This document shows positions 14,924 to 22,764 of a stretch of 64,000 bases of DNA, one piece after another (the stretch's first letter is position 1; the number at the start of each line of letters is the position of its first letter). The position numbers and the translations under genes are program-made. A model generated the notes under the pieces. It was not told the origin of the DNA and made no database searches. It saw only the letters and a list, made by a program, of their open reading frames with translations. The stretch is from a virus. The stretch spans positions 124,797 through 188,796 of IMG/VR virus record IMGVR_UViG_3300022602_000024; one strand, 5' to 3'.

Positions 14924-14944
14924 GCACTCCTTGAATATATGCTA

Positions 14945-15667
14945 TTATTTAGCAGGTGGTACTACCAACTCATGAATATTTGTTACCAAACCTGGGCTTA
15001 TAAGGTTCAAAAACGTAACAATAGACAAATCATTGGCGTAGAAGTACAGACTCCACATATAACCACTGGTTGATTGTAGTGCTCTACTTAATCCCCCAGT
15101 CATTTTAACTATTTCTTTGTCGGCTGAATTAAAATAATTCCACAACTGTTGTCTTGTTTCCCCGGGATAAAATCCATCTTTGAGTATTATTTTGTATCGG
15201 TATCCATTGTCAGTTTTTTTAATAATGGCACCAGAATTTAAAATTTCAGCAATAAAAGAATCTTCGGGTCCTGCAAGACCATGAGTATATTTTTTAAACA
15301 ACACGGGTGCTTGATCTACAATCTCTACTAGATCGTCTTCGGACTCTGTGTAGATTTGAATCCATGGTTCCTCTACTCGAATACGTGTATTGATAGTACG
15401 ATCCTGCTTGAGTTGACGAATATGTTCTAAAAACTCAATATCGGCAGCTTCTAGGTCACGAGTTCTGCGACCCCACCAGCCAAAATGATTCATGTCTCGG
15501 TCCCAGACCTTTCGATGTTCAATAGTGCTCTCAATATCTTTGCTGTCAATGGCACGTCCACCAGGGGCATAAACCACAAGTTTGTAAAGATACTGATTAA
15601 AGTATTTTTTAGTAGTGTGGGCTATTTCAATCTTAGGATTGAACTGAGTCCAGAACAATATATCCAT
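14945..15667 (-). CDS. Hypothetical phage protein
   Basis: 240 residues from ATG 15667; a TTG start at 15676 is the alternative. The gene overlaps the 3' end of clpA by 35 nt. The composition is rich in aromatic and charged residues, with a HFGWWGRRTRDLEAADIEFL block and a strand-rich C-terminus. I recognise no enzyme motif. Its end (GLVTNIHELVVPPAK) carries the GCTAAATA late-like sequence used by the next gene. Confidence 0.6.
   Translation of the reverse strand: MDILFWTQFNPKIEIAHTTKKYFNQYLYKLVVYAPGGRAIDSKDIESTIEHRKVWDRDMNHFGWWGRRTRDLEAADIEFLEHIRQLKQDRTINTRIRVEEPWIQIYTESEDDLVEIVDQAPVLFKKYTHGLAGPEDSFIAEILNSGAIIKKTDNGYRYKIILKDGFYPGETRQQLWNYFNSADKEIVKMTGGLSRALQSTSGYMWSLYFYANDLSIVTFLNLISPGLVTNIHELVVPPAK
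14946..14953 (-). promoter_or_regulatory. Late-like promoter (GCTAAATA) for the 59-aa gene
   Basis: Core TAAATA about 23 nt upstream of ATG 14923, at the end of the preceding coding region. Confidence 0.4.
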
Positions 15668-17921
15668 TTGAATCAATCATAGGTGAGGTTGGTGTAAATG
15701 GTCCCAACACATTGAATTTAAATTCTTTGTCAAAATCAACTTCTATAACGGTATTTACAGGCACATTTTCAAAAAGTATTTTTTTACTAAGTGGGACTTT
15801 AATCAAATCATTGATCTTACGTCCTAGGGGTCTAGCACCCATTTTGGCATCGTATCCTACTTCTGCCAAGTGATCTACCGCAGTTTCTGTAACACGAATA
15901 CGAATAGACTTTTCGCTAAGTAATTCATTAATTTCATTAATGAATTTACCGACAATTTTCTTGATACTCATGTTATCTAGTTTGTTAAACTTGCAAATAC
16001 CGTCTAAACGATTACGAAACTCAGGTCTAAAGAAGTCTTTAACAGCCTTGTCGTCTTCGTCGGTTTTTTGTAATGCAGTACTAAATCCAATAGTATTGCG
16101 TTCATTGTCGCTGGCACCCAAGTTACTAGTAAGAATAACAATGGCATTACGAGCATCAGCTTTTTTGCCATTACTGCTGGTAATCATACCTTCGTCCATT
16201 AAGGCCAGCAGGATGTTGGTAACGTCTGGGTGTGCTTTTTCAACTTCGTCGAATAAAATAATACAGTTAGGATTCTTTTCGATATCACTAATCAACATAC
16301 CGCCACCTAAGTTGCTGTCATCGTAGCCTACATAGCCCGGGGGTGCACCGATCAGTTTTGCAACTGTATGCTTTTCTTGATATTCACTCATGTCATAGCG
16401 TAACAGTTTCATACCCATGCCTTCAGCCAATAACTTGGCCAATTCTGTTTTACCAGTACCTGTTGGGCCTAGAAACAAATAACTACCCACAGGCTTGTCC
16501 GGACTCTTGAGTCCGGCACGAGCAACATAGATCTTTTCCAACACAGTATCTACTACTGTGTCTTGTCCGTACAACTTGTTTTTAATTGTTTCTTCCAGTC
16601 CTACTAAGCTCTTGGTTGATTCGTTACCAATTTGTTCCACAGGAATCTTGGTAAACTTACTGATAATGTCTACAATATTGCTCTTACGTACAGTCCATCC
16701 CATAGCATTGATTTTTAACTTGGCGGCTGCAGTATCAATCAAGTCAATGGCTTTGTCAGGCAAACGTTTGTCTGGTTGATAACGCACACTTAAATCTACT
16801 GCAGATTCAATAGCATCGTCACTGATATTGCCACCATGAAACTCTTCAAAATACTCACGTAGTCCACGTAAGATTTCTTTGGCAGTTGCTGGAGTAGGTT
16901 CTTCTACTGTTAGTCTACAGAATCTGCGCATTAGGGCACGATCTTTTTCAAAACTTTGTGTATATTCTTCCCATGTGGTCGAAGCAATAACTTTGATTTG
17001 TCCTTTGGTCAATGCAGGTTTAATCATGTTAGCAAAGTCTACACTTGATCCACCACTGCCAGCACCTGCACCACGCATTTGATGTGCTTCGTCAATGAAC
17101 AATATACATTTGCCTTTGGTTTGTAATGCACCAATAACGTCTTTGAACTTTTCTTCAAACTCGCCACGATACTTACTACCAGCAAGCAATGATCCGATAT
17201 CTAGATTGTAAACGACATAATCACGCAGGTAACCGGGAACTTCACCATTGACAATGTTACGTGCCAGGCCTTCGGCAATGGCAGTCTTACCTACTCCAGC
17301 ATCTCCTACTAGTAATACATTTGATTTATTGCGTTTAGCTAATACCTGTGCTATTTCGTCTAGTTCAAATTCACGTCCCACTACAGGGTCAATACGACCT
17401 TCACGTGCTTGTACATTTAAGTTTTCGCAATGTTCTTTTAGTATTTCGTCGGCACGAGCACTCATAGTACCACGGCGTGGTTTGGTTTCAACATAGTAAC
17501 TGTTGTAGAACTCAACTACTGAGCTACGCTCCATTCCGTATTTGACAAAGAAGTAACTAGCGTAACTATTTGTTTCTCCAGCAAGACTCAAAAAGATATC
17601 GACAATCTGTACATGATGGCGACCGCTAAACAGGACTTGTGTAAGTGCACGATTAAACACACGTTCTAAACTGTGTGTTTTCTTTGGAACACAATCTGCT
17701 TCGTTACTGACCAAATAAGTTTGTTTATTTAAATAGTCTTCTATATCATTCAGTAACCCAACAGTATCTACACCAAATGCAGTCATCAGGTCATTAAATG
17801 GTTTAAAGGTCATTAAGCCGTGTGTGAGATGCTCTAGCGTAACATACTCATGATTATATTTTTTTGCAATGTCTGTGGCATTGGCAATAACGACTTCAAT
17901 TTCGGGATTGTGTTGTATCAT
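15633..17921 (-). CDS. clpA: ClpA-type AAA+ unfoldase with ClpP-docking loop
   Basis: 762 residues, close to bacterial ClpA (about 758). Clp_N repeat domain (1-145). AAA1: Walker A GDAGVGKT (206-213), KYRGEF pore loop (250-255), DEAH (277-280). AAA2: Walker A GPTGTGKT (485-492), pore GYVGYD (529-534), DEVEKAH (558-564), FRPEFRNRLD (631-640). The AAA2 loop contains IGF (611-613) in SDNERNTIGF, aligned with the IGL ClpP-binding tripeptide of E. coli ClpA (ClpX uses IGF), so it should dock on host ClpP rather than act as a ClpB disaggregase. The long ClpB middle domain is absent. It lies 8 nt downstream of a DnaJ-like gene. I infer redirection of host proteolysis. Confidence 0.85.
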   Translation of the reverse strand: MIQHNPEIEVVIANATDIAKKYNHEYVTLEHLTHGLMTFKPFNDLMTAFGVDTVGLLNDIEDYLNKQTYLVSNEADCVPKKTHSLERVFNRALTQVLFSGRHHVQIVDIFLSLAGETNSYASYFFVKYGMERSSVVEFYNSYYVETKPRRGTMSARADEILKEHCENLNVQAREGRIDPVVGREFELDEIAQVLAKRNKSNVLLVGDAGVGKTAIAEGLARNIVNGEVPGYLRDYVVYNLDIGSLLAGSKYRGEFEEKFKDVIGALQTKGKCILFIDEAHQMRGAGAGSGGSSVDFANMIKPALTKGQIKVIASTTWEEYTQSFEKDRALMRRFCRLTVEEPTPATAKEILRGLREYFEEFHGGNISDDAIESAVDLSVRYQPDKRLPDKAIDLIDTAAAKLKINAMGWTVRKSNIVDIISKFTKIPVEQIGNESTKSLVGLEETIKNKLYGQDTVVDTVLEKIYVARAGLKSPDKPVGSYLFLGPTGTGKTELAKLLAEGMGMKLLRYDMSEYQEKHTVAKLIGAPPGYVGYDDSNLGGGMLISDIEKNPNCIILFDEVEKAHPDVTNILLALMDEGMITSSNGKKADARNAIVILTSNLGASDNERNTIGFSTALQKTDEDDKAVKDFFRPEFRNRLDGICKFNKLDNMSIKKIVGKFINEINELLSEKSIRIRVTETAVDHLAEVGYDAKMGARPLGRKINDLIKVPLSKKILFENVPVNTVIEVDFDKEFKFNVLGPFTPTSPMIDSNGYIVLDSVQS

Positions 17922-17926
17922 AAAAA

Positions 17927-17934
17927 TATTTATT
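17927..17934 (-). promoter_or_regulatory. Late-like sequence (AATAAATA) before clpA
   Basis: Core TAAATA ending 6 nt before the clpA ATG and overlapping the dnaJ stop. The position leaves almost no leader, so this may be chance. Confidence 0.25.
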
Positions 17935-18781
17935 GTGAATTGACAATTGTTTGTATGTAATCGATTTGATCTGTGGTTAGATTATTTGGTATAGTTATTG
18001 CTAATTCTGCGTACAAATCCCCTCGCTGGTTAGTATTCATCTGATATAGTCCTTGTCCGCGCAATCTAAATTTCATTCCAGGTTGTGTACCTGGTGGTAA
18101 TGACATTTCAAATGTCGTTCCATCAATTCCGGTTACTATAACAGTACCTCCGGTGATGGCTTTTAAGCAGTTTACACTGATTTGTGTGTAAAGGTCAATG
18201 TTGTTAATGCCAAACCCTTCTGCAGGTTGTACAGTAAACTGAACAAATAAATCTCCACGTGGCAGTGTATTAAATAGATTATCTCCTAATCCAGAATATC
18301 TTATTTGTGTACCTGTAGTAACACCTCTAGGTACTTGCACTTCTAATACAGATGTTTCTCCATTTGTTGTTCTTACTTGTACTGTTTTAACTTGATCTGT
18401 TAATGTAGATGCCAATGATAAAGGAATTTCGATTCGAAGATCTTTATTCTTGCGTGTTTGCTGTTGTTGCCTTACGTGAGCAAATGGATCGTTACCAAAG
18501 CCAAACTGTCTGAATATATCCCCGATATCTCCGGGCATGCCATTTGAGTGCCATTGGAAATGTACACCACCGGGCATACCTCCAGGATTTTGTCTTTCAA
18601 AATCATATTGTTGCCGTTTATTGGCATCAGCTAAGGTATCGTAAGCAGTCTGTATTTCTTGAAACCGCCGGGTATCGCCGCCTTTGTCGGGGTGATGTTG
18701 ACTGGCCAATTTCCTATAGGCCTTTTTGATTTCATCTGCACTGGCAGACTCACTAACACCCAATGTTTCGTAATGCGTCAT
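17930..18781 (-). CDS. DnaJ/CbpA-type co-chaperone
   Basis: 283 residues. An N-terminal J domain (4-66) has YETLGVSESASADEIKKAYRK-type helices and an intact HPD. A Gly/Phe/Met linker (about 68-110) follows, then two DnaJ C-terminal domains with ITGGTVIVTGIDG and LPPGTQPGMKFRLRGQG. There is no cysteine-rich zinc finger, so it is CbpA-like rather than classical DnaJ. J proteins stimulate Hsp70 (DnaK) and hand over substrates. Its pairing with a phage ClpA suggests a chaperone-protease relay. It is driven by a strong sigma70-type promoter at 18788-18816. Confidence 0.85.
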   Translation of the reverse strand: MTHYETLGVSESASADEIKKAYRKLASQHHPDKGGDTRRFQEIQTAYDTLADANKRQQYDFERQNPGGMPGGVHFQWHSNGMPGDIGDIFRQFGFGNDPFAHVRQQQQTRKNKDLRIEIPLSLASTLTDQVKTVQVRTTNGETSVLEVQVPRGVTTGTQIRYSGLGDNLFNTLPRGDLFVQFTVQPAEGFGINNIDLYTQISVNCLKAITGGTVIVTGIDGTTFEMSLPPGTQPGMKFRLRGQGLYQMNTNQRGDLYAELAITIPNNLTTDQIDYIQTIVNSQ

Positions 18782-18787
18782 ACTAAT

Positions 18788-18816
18788 ATTATAAAAGAAA
18801 AACCGGATAGAGTCAA
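18788..18816 (-). promoter_or_regulatory. Sigma70-type promoter for dnaJ-clpA, nested in a terminator
   Basis: Minus strand TTGACT (18811-18816), 17-nt spacer, TATAAT (18788-18793). The -35 lies in the loop of the terminator hairpin of the upstream gene and the spacer forms its 3' arm and U-run. Confidence 0.75.
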
Positions 18817-18827
18817 ACTATCCGGTT
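18791..18827 (-). terminator. Rho-independent terminator after the holin-like gene
   Basis: Ten-base-pair stem AACCGGATAG/CTATCCGGTT (18818-18827 with 18801-18810), 7-nt loop, then a TTTTCTTTT run on the minus strand, just after the 18844-19524 gene. Confidence 0.75.
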
Positions 18828-18843
18828 AAAGTTAACAGGTAAC

Positions 18844-19524
18844 TTACTTGGCTGCTACGCCTGCTTCTTTTTCTTTGGTACGTCCAAATGCGCTAACACC
18901 TAGAATACCACCAAAGGCCAAGTGGATAAGTCCACCGTTGCTCAAGGTCAAACTTTGCCATGCAGTATATCCAATTTGAACACCAAAGCCACGTTCTATA
19001 ATAGGCAGGAACATACTGATCATAGGAAACGCCACAAAGTCCATAAAACAAATCAACATATATAACCAACCCATTGCTGGACGCCAAAATGCTTTCATCC
19101 AGTGTTCGGGTTCTTGTCCGGCCTGTGCGTTCATTAACTGTCCAAATGCTGCAGTGGTATTGGCATCGGGTGCTACCTGTTGCTGTTGTCCCATCATCGG
19201 GCGTTGTTGGTTGTATCCACTGCCAAATCCTCCTGATGGATTACCGAACCCGCCAGGTGAGCCTCCAAACCCGCCTCCGCTAAAGCTACTTGCGTTGTTC
19301 CCGCCGAGCGGGGTTGCACCAAAACCACTTGTGCTGGGACTGCCGAATCCTCCTGCTTGAGGTGCGCCAAATGCTGGTGCAGGTGTTGTTGCGGTGGGCG
19401 CGACGGGTGTTGCATTGCTGGCTCCAAAGAAACTGGGAGCACTAGACGTTGCTCCGGGTGGTAATGCTGCAGGCGCAGTTGTTGTGGTTGCAGTTAATTG
19501 ATCATCAGGGTCTAATTTTGGCAT
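18844..19524 (-). CDS. Holin-like membrane protein with FG-rich disordered N-terminus
   Basis: 226 residues. The first 120 are a low-complexity Thr/Ala/Pro then Gly/Phe region with repeated GGFG, SGFG and GGFGNP motifs, similar in composition to FG-nucleoporin repeats. Then EHWMKAFWRPAMGWLYML starts a membrane domain with helices at about 150-173 and 195-214 and a short basic tail. The W-x-RP entry into the first helix is typical of phage holins of the gene-transfer-agent type. It lies next to the spanin/endolysin block, so a holin role is likely but not proven. Followed by a strong terminator. Confidence 0.6.
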   Translation of the reverse strand: MPKLDPDDQLTATTTTAPAALPPGATSSAPSFFGASNATPVAPTATTPAPAFGAPQAGGFGSPSTSGFGATPLGGNNASSFSGGGFGGSPGGFGNPSGGFGSGYNQQRPMMGQQQQVAPDANTTAAFGQLMNAQAGQEPEHWMKAFWRPAMGWLYMLICFMDFVAFPMISMFLPIIERGFGVQIGYTAWQSLTLSNGGLIHLAFGGILGVSAFGRTKEKEAGVAAK

Positions 19525-19534
19525 TTTTCTTTCC

Positions 19535-19792
19535 TTATACTAAGCCGGCTAAATTGATTAGTCCATTTATAATAGTATTCAATTCTTCTTTGAAAGCAAG
19601 TTGTTGCTCGTCTTGGATAATATCCATTTGACGTTGAATATCTTTGAGAGTCTCTCCTGCTTCAGCAGGGCTCATGGCATTTGTTTGTACCTGTTGAACA
19701 ACTTGTTGAACAAATTGTGCGGCGTTAGCAAATGCTGCGTCGTGGCCAGAGGCCATTGTGGCTAAACGTTGGTTAATTTCATCTAAGTTCAT
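19535..19792 (-). CDS. Small helical protein in the lysis block
   Basis: 85 residues, almost entirely helical, Gln-rich (QQVVQQVQTN, RQMDIIQDEQQLAF), ending in a hydrophobic stretch (NGLINLAGLV). The start overlaps the upstream lipoprotein gene by 4 nt. No family recognised; it may be an accessory or regulator of the neighbouring holin-like protein. Confidence 0.55.
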   Translation of the reverse strand: MNLDEINQRLATMASGHDAAFANAAQFVQQVVQQVQTNAMSPAEAGETLKDIQRQMDIIQDEQQLAFKEELNTIINGLINLAGLV

Positions 19793-20193
19793 CTTGGTCT
19801 ATTTCCTATAACATGTTGCATTAAACCTGCACTATTTTCTATCGCTCCAAACTTCAACTTACAAAACACAGGACTCACAGGATCGCCTTTGTTATAGCGT
19901 TCTACTAGGCCTTGTGCAATTTCGTTCAATGATGTAGCAGCTTTGTAGTTGTCATCATTCTTGGGAATATTTTCACTGTACAGTTTAAATGCATTGGTTT
20001 CGTAGGCTATACGTTCAGCATTGGCACGACTGGCCACTGCGTCATCACATTTGGTTTTAAACTGGCCGGCATCAGCACGGATAACAGTAATGTTGTTGTA
20101 CTCGTTGGGATCATAATGCGTCATCAAGTAAGCATCAATTACAGTACAACTTGAAAGCATCAATACTGCAGGGATTAGTAGAAGTTTGCGCAT
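19789..20193 (-). CDS. Small lipoprotein
   Basis: 134 residues with a lipoprotein signal: basic MRKLL, hydrophobic core, then a lipobox ending LSSC at Cys16, so it should be lipidated and membrane anchored. The mature part is helical and contains one more Cys pair (C49, C111). It follows an o-spanin gene with a 1-nt stop/start overlap. It could be a second outer-membrane lysis lipoprotein or an exclusion protein. Confidence 0.65.
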   Translation of the reverse strand: MRKLLLIPAVLMLSSCTVIDAYLMTHYDPNEYNNITVIRADAGQFKTKCDDAVASRANAERIAYETNAFKLYSENIPKNDDNYKAATSLNEIAQGLVERYNKGDPVSPVFCKLKFGAIENSAGLMQHVIGNRPR

Positions 20194-20471
20194 TATTTTA
20201 CCCGATCAAATATTTGTTTTTGTGTATTATACCAGTCATTCCAGTTGTCAACACGTGCACGGCATTCATGATACTTGGTATAGTTGTCGGCTACATTACC
20301 AATCACATCACTGAGTTTGTCTGTGTCAACAGGCAACACACCAAGATCTGGGCAAGCAACTTTTAAATCTTCAGGCACATCTGGGAATGACATAACAACA
20401 GGAACTGGCTTGCTGGCACACCCAGACAACATTAATACTGTGGCTATTAAAAATATTTGTCCATATCTCAT
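20193..20471 (-). CDS. o-spanin (Rz1-like outer-membrane lipoprotein)
   Basis: 92 residues. Lipobox LSGC at Cys18 (MLSGCASKP), then a short proline-containing mature domain, a Cys-Pro-Asp-Leu motif and an HECRARVDNWNDWYNTQKQ C-terminus, common in Rz1-like spanins of large phages. It should be lipidated in the outer membrane and bind the i-spanin encoded immediately upstream (4-nt overlap) to fuse the two membranes in the last step of lysis. Confidence 0.75.
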   Translation of the reverse strand: MRYGQIFLIATVLMLSGCASKPVPVVMSFPDVPEDLKVACPDLGVLPVDTDKLSDVIGNVADNYTKYHECRARVDNWNDWYNTQKQIFDRVK

Positions 20472-20929
20472 TTGTTGTCCTTCTTGGGTGCTAGTGGGTA
20501 CTTGGCAGCTGAATTCAATATGTGTACTGCATCAGGATCTACTTTGCACTCAGCATCAATTTTGGTTGCAATGGTCTTGATACGTTCATGTATAACAACT
20601 TGACGTTGATGAATAACTTTAACTTTTTGTTTGCTGGCCTTGGCCAACTTATCATTGGCCGCTTTTCCGGCTGCTTCGGCTGCCGCAACTTTGGCCTGCA
20701 CTTCTTCAACTCGCTTACGCCACTCTAATTCTGTACTGTAACTGCCAAAGAAATAAACTCCGGCTATGGTGATTACCACTGCGGCTACTCTCACTGGAGT
20801 TTTGATCAGCAATGCTGGTTTGTAAAATTGAAACAGGTAAGTGGCAAGATATGTCACCACACCCAAGACCATAATAGCAATAGTTGCCAAGTATAACCAA
20901 CTATCGGGAATGAAACTTAACATCCACAT
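20468..20929 (-). CDS. i-spanin (Rz-like inner-membrane protein)
   Basis: 153 residues with two N-terminal hydrophobic segments (about 9-33 and 45-63), then a periplasmic coiled-coil rich in Ala, Lys and Glu (75-125) and a Cys near 128. This matches an Rz-type i-spanin, with one more membrane segment than lambda Rz. Its gene overlaps the o-spanin gene and follows the endolysin gene directly, the expected order of a lysis cassette. Confidence 0.7.
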   Translation of the reverse strand: MWMLSFIPDSWLYLATIAIMVLGVVTYLATYLFQFYKPALLIKTPVRVAAVVITIAGVYFFGSYSTELEWRKRVEEVQAKVAAAEAAGKAANDKLAKASKQKVKVIHQRQVVIHERIKTIATKIDAECKVDPDAVHILNSAAKYPLAPKKDNK

Positions 20930-20930
20930 G

Positions 20931-21554
20931 TTATGCTCCGAATACTTGTAGTGCGTGTTGGAAGCGTGCTACCCGATCGTCTAGACCCAGGTAACCACCA
21001 TTGATCACTTTGGTTAGTCCATGCATGTCTTGTACATCTGCATAGTGATTGCAATTGTGATGTTCCCAGAAGAAACAAGCCGACTCTACTGCCCCGTCGG
21101 GAGTTTCACAATAGTTAACAGTTTCTTCTAGTCCTTTACCAATTTCCTTGGCAAATGCTTCGTATAGGCTACGGCCAGTGAGTTGAATCAATCCACGACC
21201 ATGGAACATCCATCCATCTCCGCTTTCTTCGGGACCATTGCCCATACGGTCACAATAGGCTCGGTTGGCAATCATTTCAGGATGATGTGCGTATTGTTCG
21301 GCTACACCTGGCGGGAAACGTTTTGGCCAAATGCTGCTTAACGCATGAGCCTGATAGTTTAAATTTTCTTTGAGCGCAGTATATCCGCCGGACTCGTGGG
21401 CAGTTTGCGCCATGAATGCCGCAACTCTTACTGGACTGGTAATTTGGTATTTAGGCAATTCATCACACAAGGCAGCATGCCATTGTGCGGATTGATGATT
21501 GCCTGCTAATATTTGTGCTACTTGATCTGCTCTAAAGTCAAACTCGAATGCCAT
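20931..21554 (-). CDS. GH19-type endolysin
   Basis: 207 residues from ATG 21554, chosen because AAAGGAGTT lies 6 nt upstream; the frame extends 10 codons further. The glycoside hydrolase 19 signature is clear: FMAQTAHESGGYTALKENL (first catalytic Glu in HES), YCDRMGNGPEESGDGWMFHGRGLIQLTGR (second Glu and substrate loop), and GLTKVINGGYLGLDDR. GH19 phage enzymes act as peptidoglycan lysozymes. No signal peptide, so it needs a holin. Translation appears controlled by a hairpin at the ribosome binding site. Confidence 0.88.
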   Translation of the reverse strand: MAFEFDFRADQVAQILAGNHQSAQWHAALCDELPKYQITSPVRVAAFMAQTAHESGGYTALKENLNYQAHALSSIWPKRFPPGVAEQYAHHPEMIANRAYCDRMGNGPEESGDGWMFHGRGLIQLTGRSLYEAFAKEIGKGLEETVNYCETPDGAVESACFFWEHHNCNHYADVQDMHGLTKVINGGYLGLDDRVARFQHALQVFGA

Positions 21555-21558
21555 AACT

Positions 21559-21591
21559 AACTCCTTTGATACAGTATTTACCAAAGGAGTT
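21559..21591 (-). promoter_or_regulatory. Hairpin hiding the endolysin RBS, with a late-like promoter in its loop
   Basis: Perfect 10-bp inverted repeat (21559-21568 with 21582-21591, 13-nt loop). The 3' arm on the transcript contains the AAAGGAGTT ribosome binding site. GGTAAATA (21575-21582) fills the loop; a T4-type late start 6 nt downstream would give a leader without the 5' arm, freeing the site. This is the arrangement known for T4 gene e. Confidence 0.75.
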
Positions 21592-21626
21592 GTTAAATTT
21601 TATTACGTTTCTATTATATACGCAGT

Positions 21627-22172
21627 TTATCGTATACCAGCGGCTGCACGCAATGATTCTGTAAAATCGTTTTTGGGTGCTTTGGTATCTACTTTGACAC
21701 CAGCGGCAGTTTTTAGTTGGTCTATTGCTTCGTGTCCGTATTCACGTTCGTATGCTTCGGGACTGTTGGGTATTAAGTCTTGTAGTGATTCTAAACTTAG
21801 TTGCGTTTCTGTGCGTCCTTTGTAGTAACGAACACGCCAATCCTCAATCTTTTGCTCAGTTACATTCATTAGGTCTTCCATCAAAGCCATGATGTTTTCA
21901 GCAACATCATGTTTACGATCCAACTCTACAAAAACAATGTAACTACCATCATCCATTTCACCCGAACTAACATCTGCATCAATAACCCAAGGATAACCTT
22001 TTTCAATAAATGCCACCAAGTCTTGTGCGGGCTCTTTGGCATCCAGTTTAAAACTGACCACAACAACATCGCAGTCGTCGCCTAGTTTGCTTTTGAATTC
22101 GTCAATATGCAATTCAGGGTGTACTAAACGCTTTAGATCTCCGTGCTCAAGTCCTTCGAATATATTAGACAT
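21627..22172 (-). CDS. Conserved T4-like phage protein, possibly structural
   Basis: 181 residues from ATG 22172, preceded by AGGAGCTGCAA; the frame extends 17 codons further but without a good site. It begins MSNIFEGLEHGDLKRLVHPE and contains WVIDADVSSGEMDDGSYIVFVELDR, a combination I recall from T4-like environmental phages without a known role. It overlaps the upstream stop by 8 nt. No enzyme motif. Confidence 0.65.
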   Translation of the reverse strand: MSNIFEGLEHGDLKRLVHPELHIDEFKSKLGDDCDVVVVSFKLDAKEPAQDLVAFIEKGYPWVIDADVSSGEMDDGSYIVFVELDRKHDVAENIMALMEDLMNVTEQKIEDWRVRYYKGRTETQLSLESLQDLIPNSPEAYEREYGHEAIDQLKTAAGVKVDTKAPKNDFTESLRAAAGIR

Positions 22173-22728
22173 TTGCAGCTCCTGGTTGTTGCTCTGGAGC
22201 AATACCTGCTTCAGCATTGACATTTGACTGTTGATTTACAGCTTCATTGTCGGCGCCAGTTTCGTAGGCTTGATCGACTTCTTCCATGTCAACTGTACCC
22301 GACTCTAATTCTAACGCACCTTGTTGTATGTCCTGCATTAGTTTCTTGGGCATAATGATTTCAACCAGCCATACAGGACTTTTTACATCCTTGGGCACTT
22401 TAGTACCAGGCTTAAAATCGTATGGGGTCTTAATCTTTACAGGGTGTTCAAAGTAATCTTTTTTGTAGTTTACTTCAATGTCGTATTCGCTTAGACGTGC
22501 AGCTCCGCGTGGATCAGGCATTTTTTTGTAGGGCCACATAAAAGTACATTTAACAAAATACTTTTCGTATTCGGGACCGTCTACTAATTCACCTTGTTTC
22601 CAGTTGGCAAATGCATATAAGTCAAGTTCGTCTACAACACGCTCAAAATCTAACAGTGTGCTGACAGCACTATCTGTCATTAAGATTTCTTTGGTGTTTT
22701 GTAATAAGTCTCTAATTTTTGCAGGCAT
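22165..22728 (-). CDS. Conserved phage protein, possibly structural
   Basis: 187 residues. Beta-rich centre (YFVKCTFMWPYKKMPDPRGAARL, then PVWLVEIIMPKKLM) and a disordered Gln/Ala/Glu tail. It pairs with the next downstream gene through an 8-nt overlap. A GATAAATA late-like promoter lies 8 nt upstream of the start, so expression is likely late. Family not recognised. Confidence 0.6.
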   Translation of the reverse strand: MPAKIRDLLQNTKEILMTDSAVSTLLDFERVVDELDLYAFANWKQGELVDGPEYEKYFVKCTFMWPYKKMPDPRGAARLSEYDIEVNYKKDYFEHPVKIKTPYDFKPGTKVPKDVKSPVWLVEIIMPKKLMQDIQQGALELESGTVDMEEVDQAYETGADNEAVNQQSNVNAEAGIAPEQQPGAANV

Positions 22729-22736
22729 AGTGTAAA

Positions 22737-22744
22737 TATTTATC
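22737..22744 (-). promoter_or_regulatory. Late-like promoter (GATAAATA)
   Basis: Core TAAATA just upstream of the 22165-22728 gene, inside a 36-nt AT-rich gap. Confidence 0.45.
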
Positions 22745-22764
22745 AGTTATTTAAACAATGCAAC

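Noticed and set aside
15633-17921. ClpB disaggregase
   Set aside because: No coiled-coil middle domain between the AAA modules, and an IGF ClpP loop is present.
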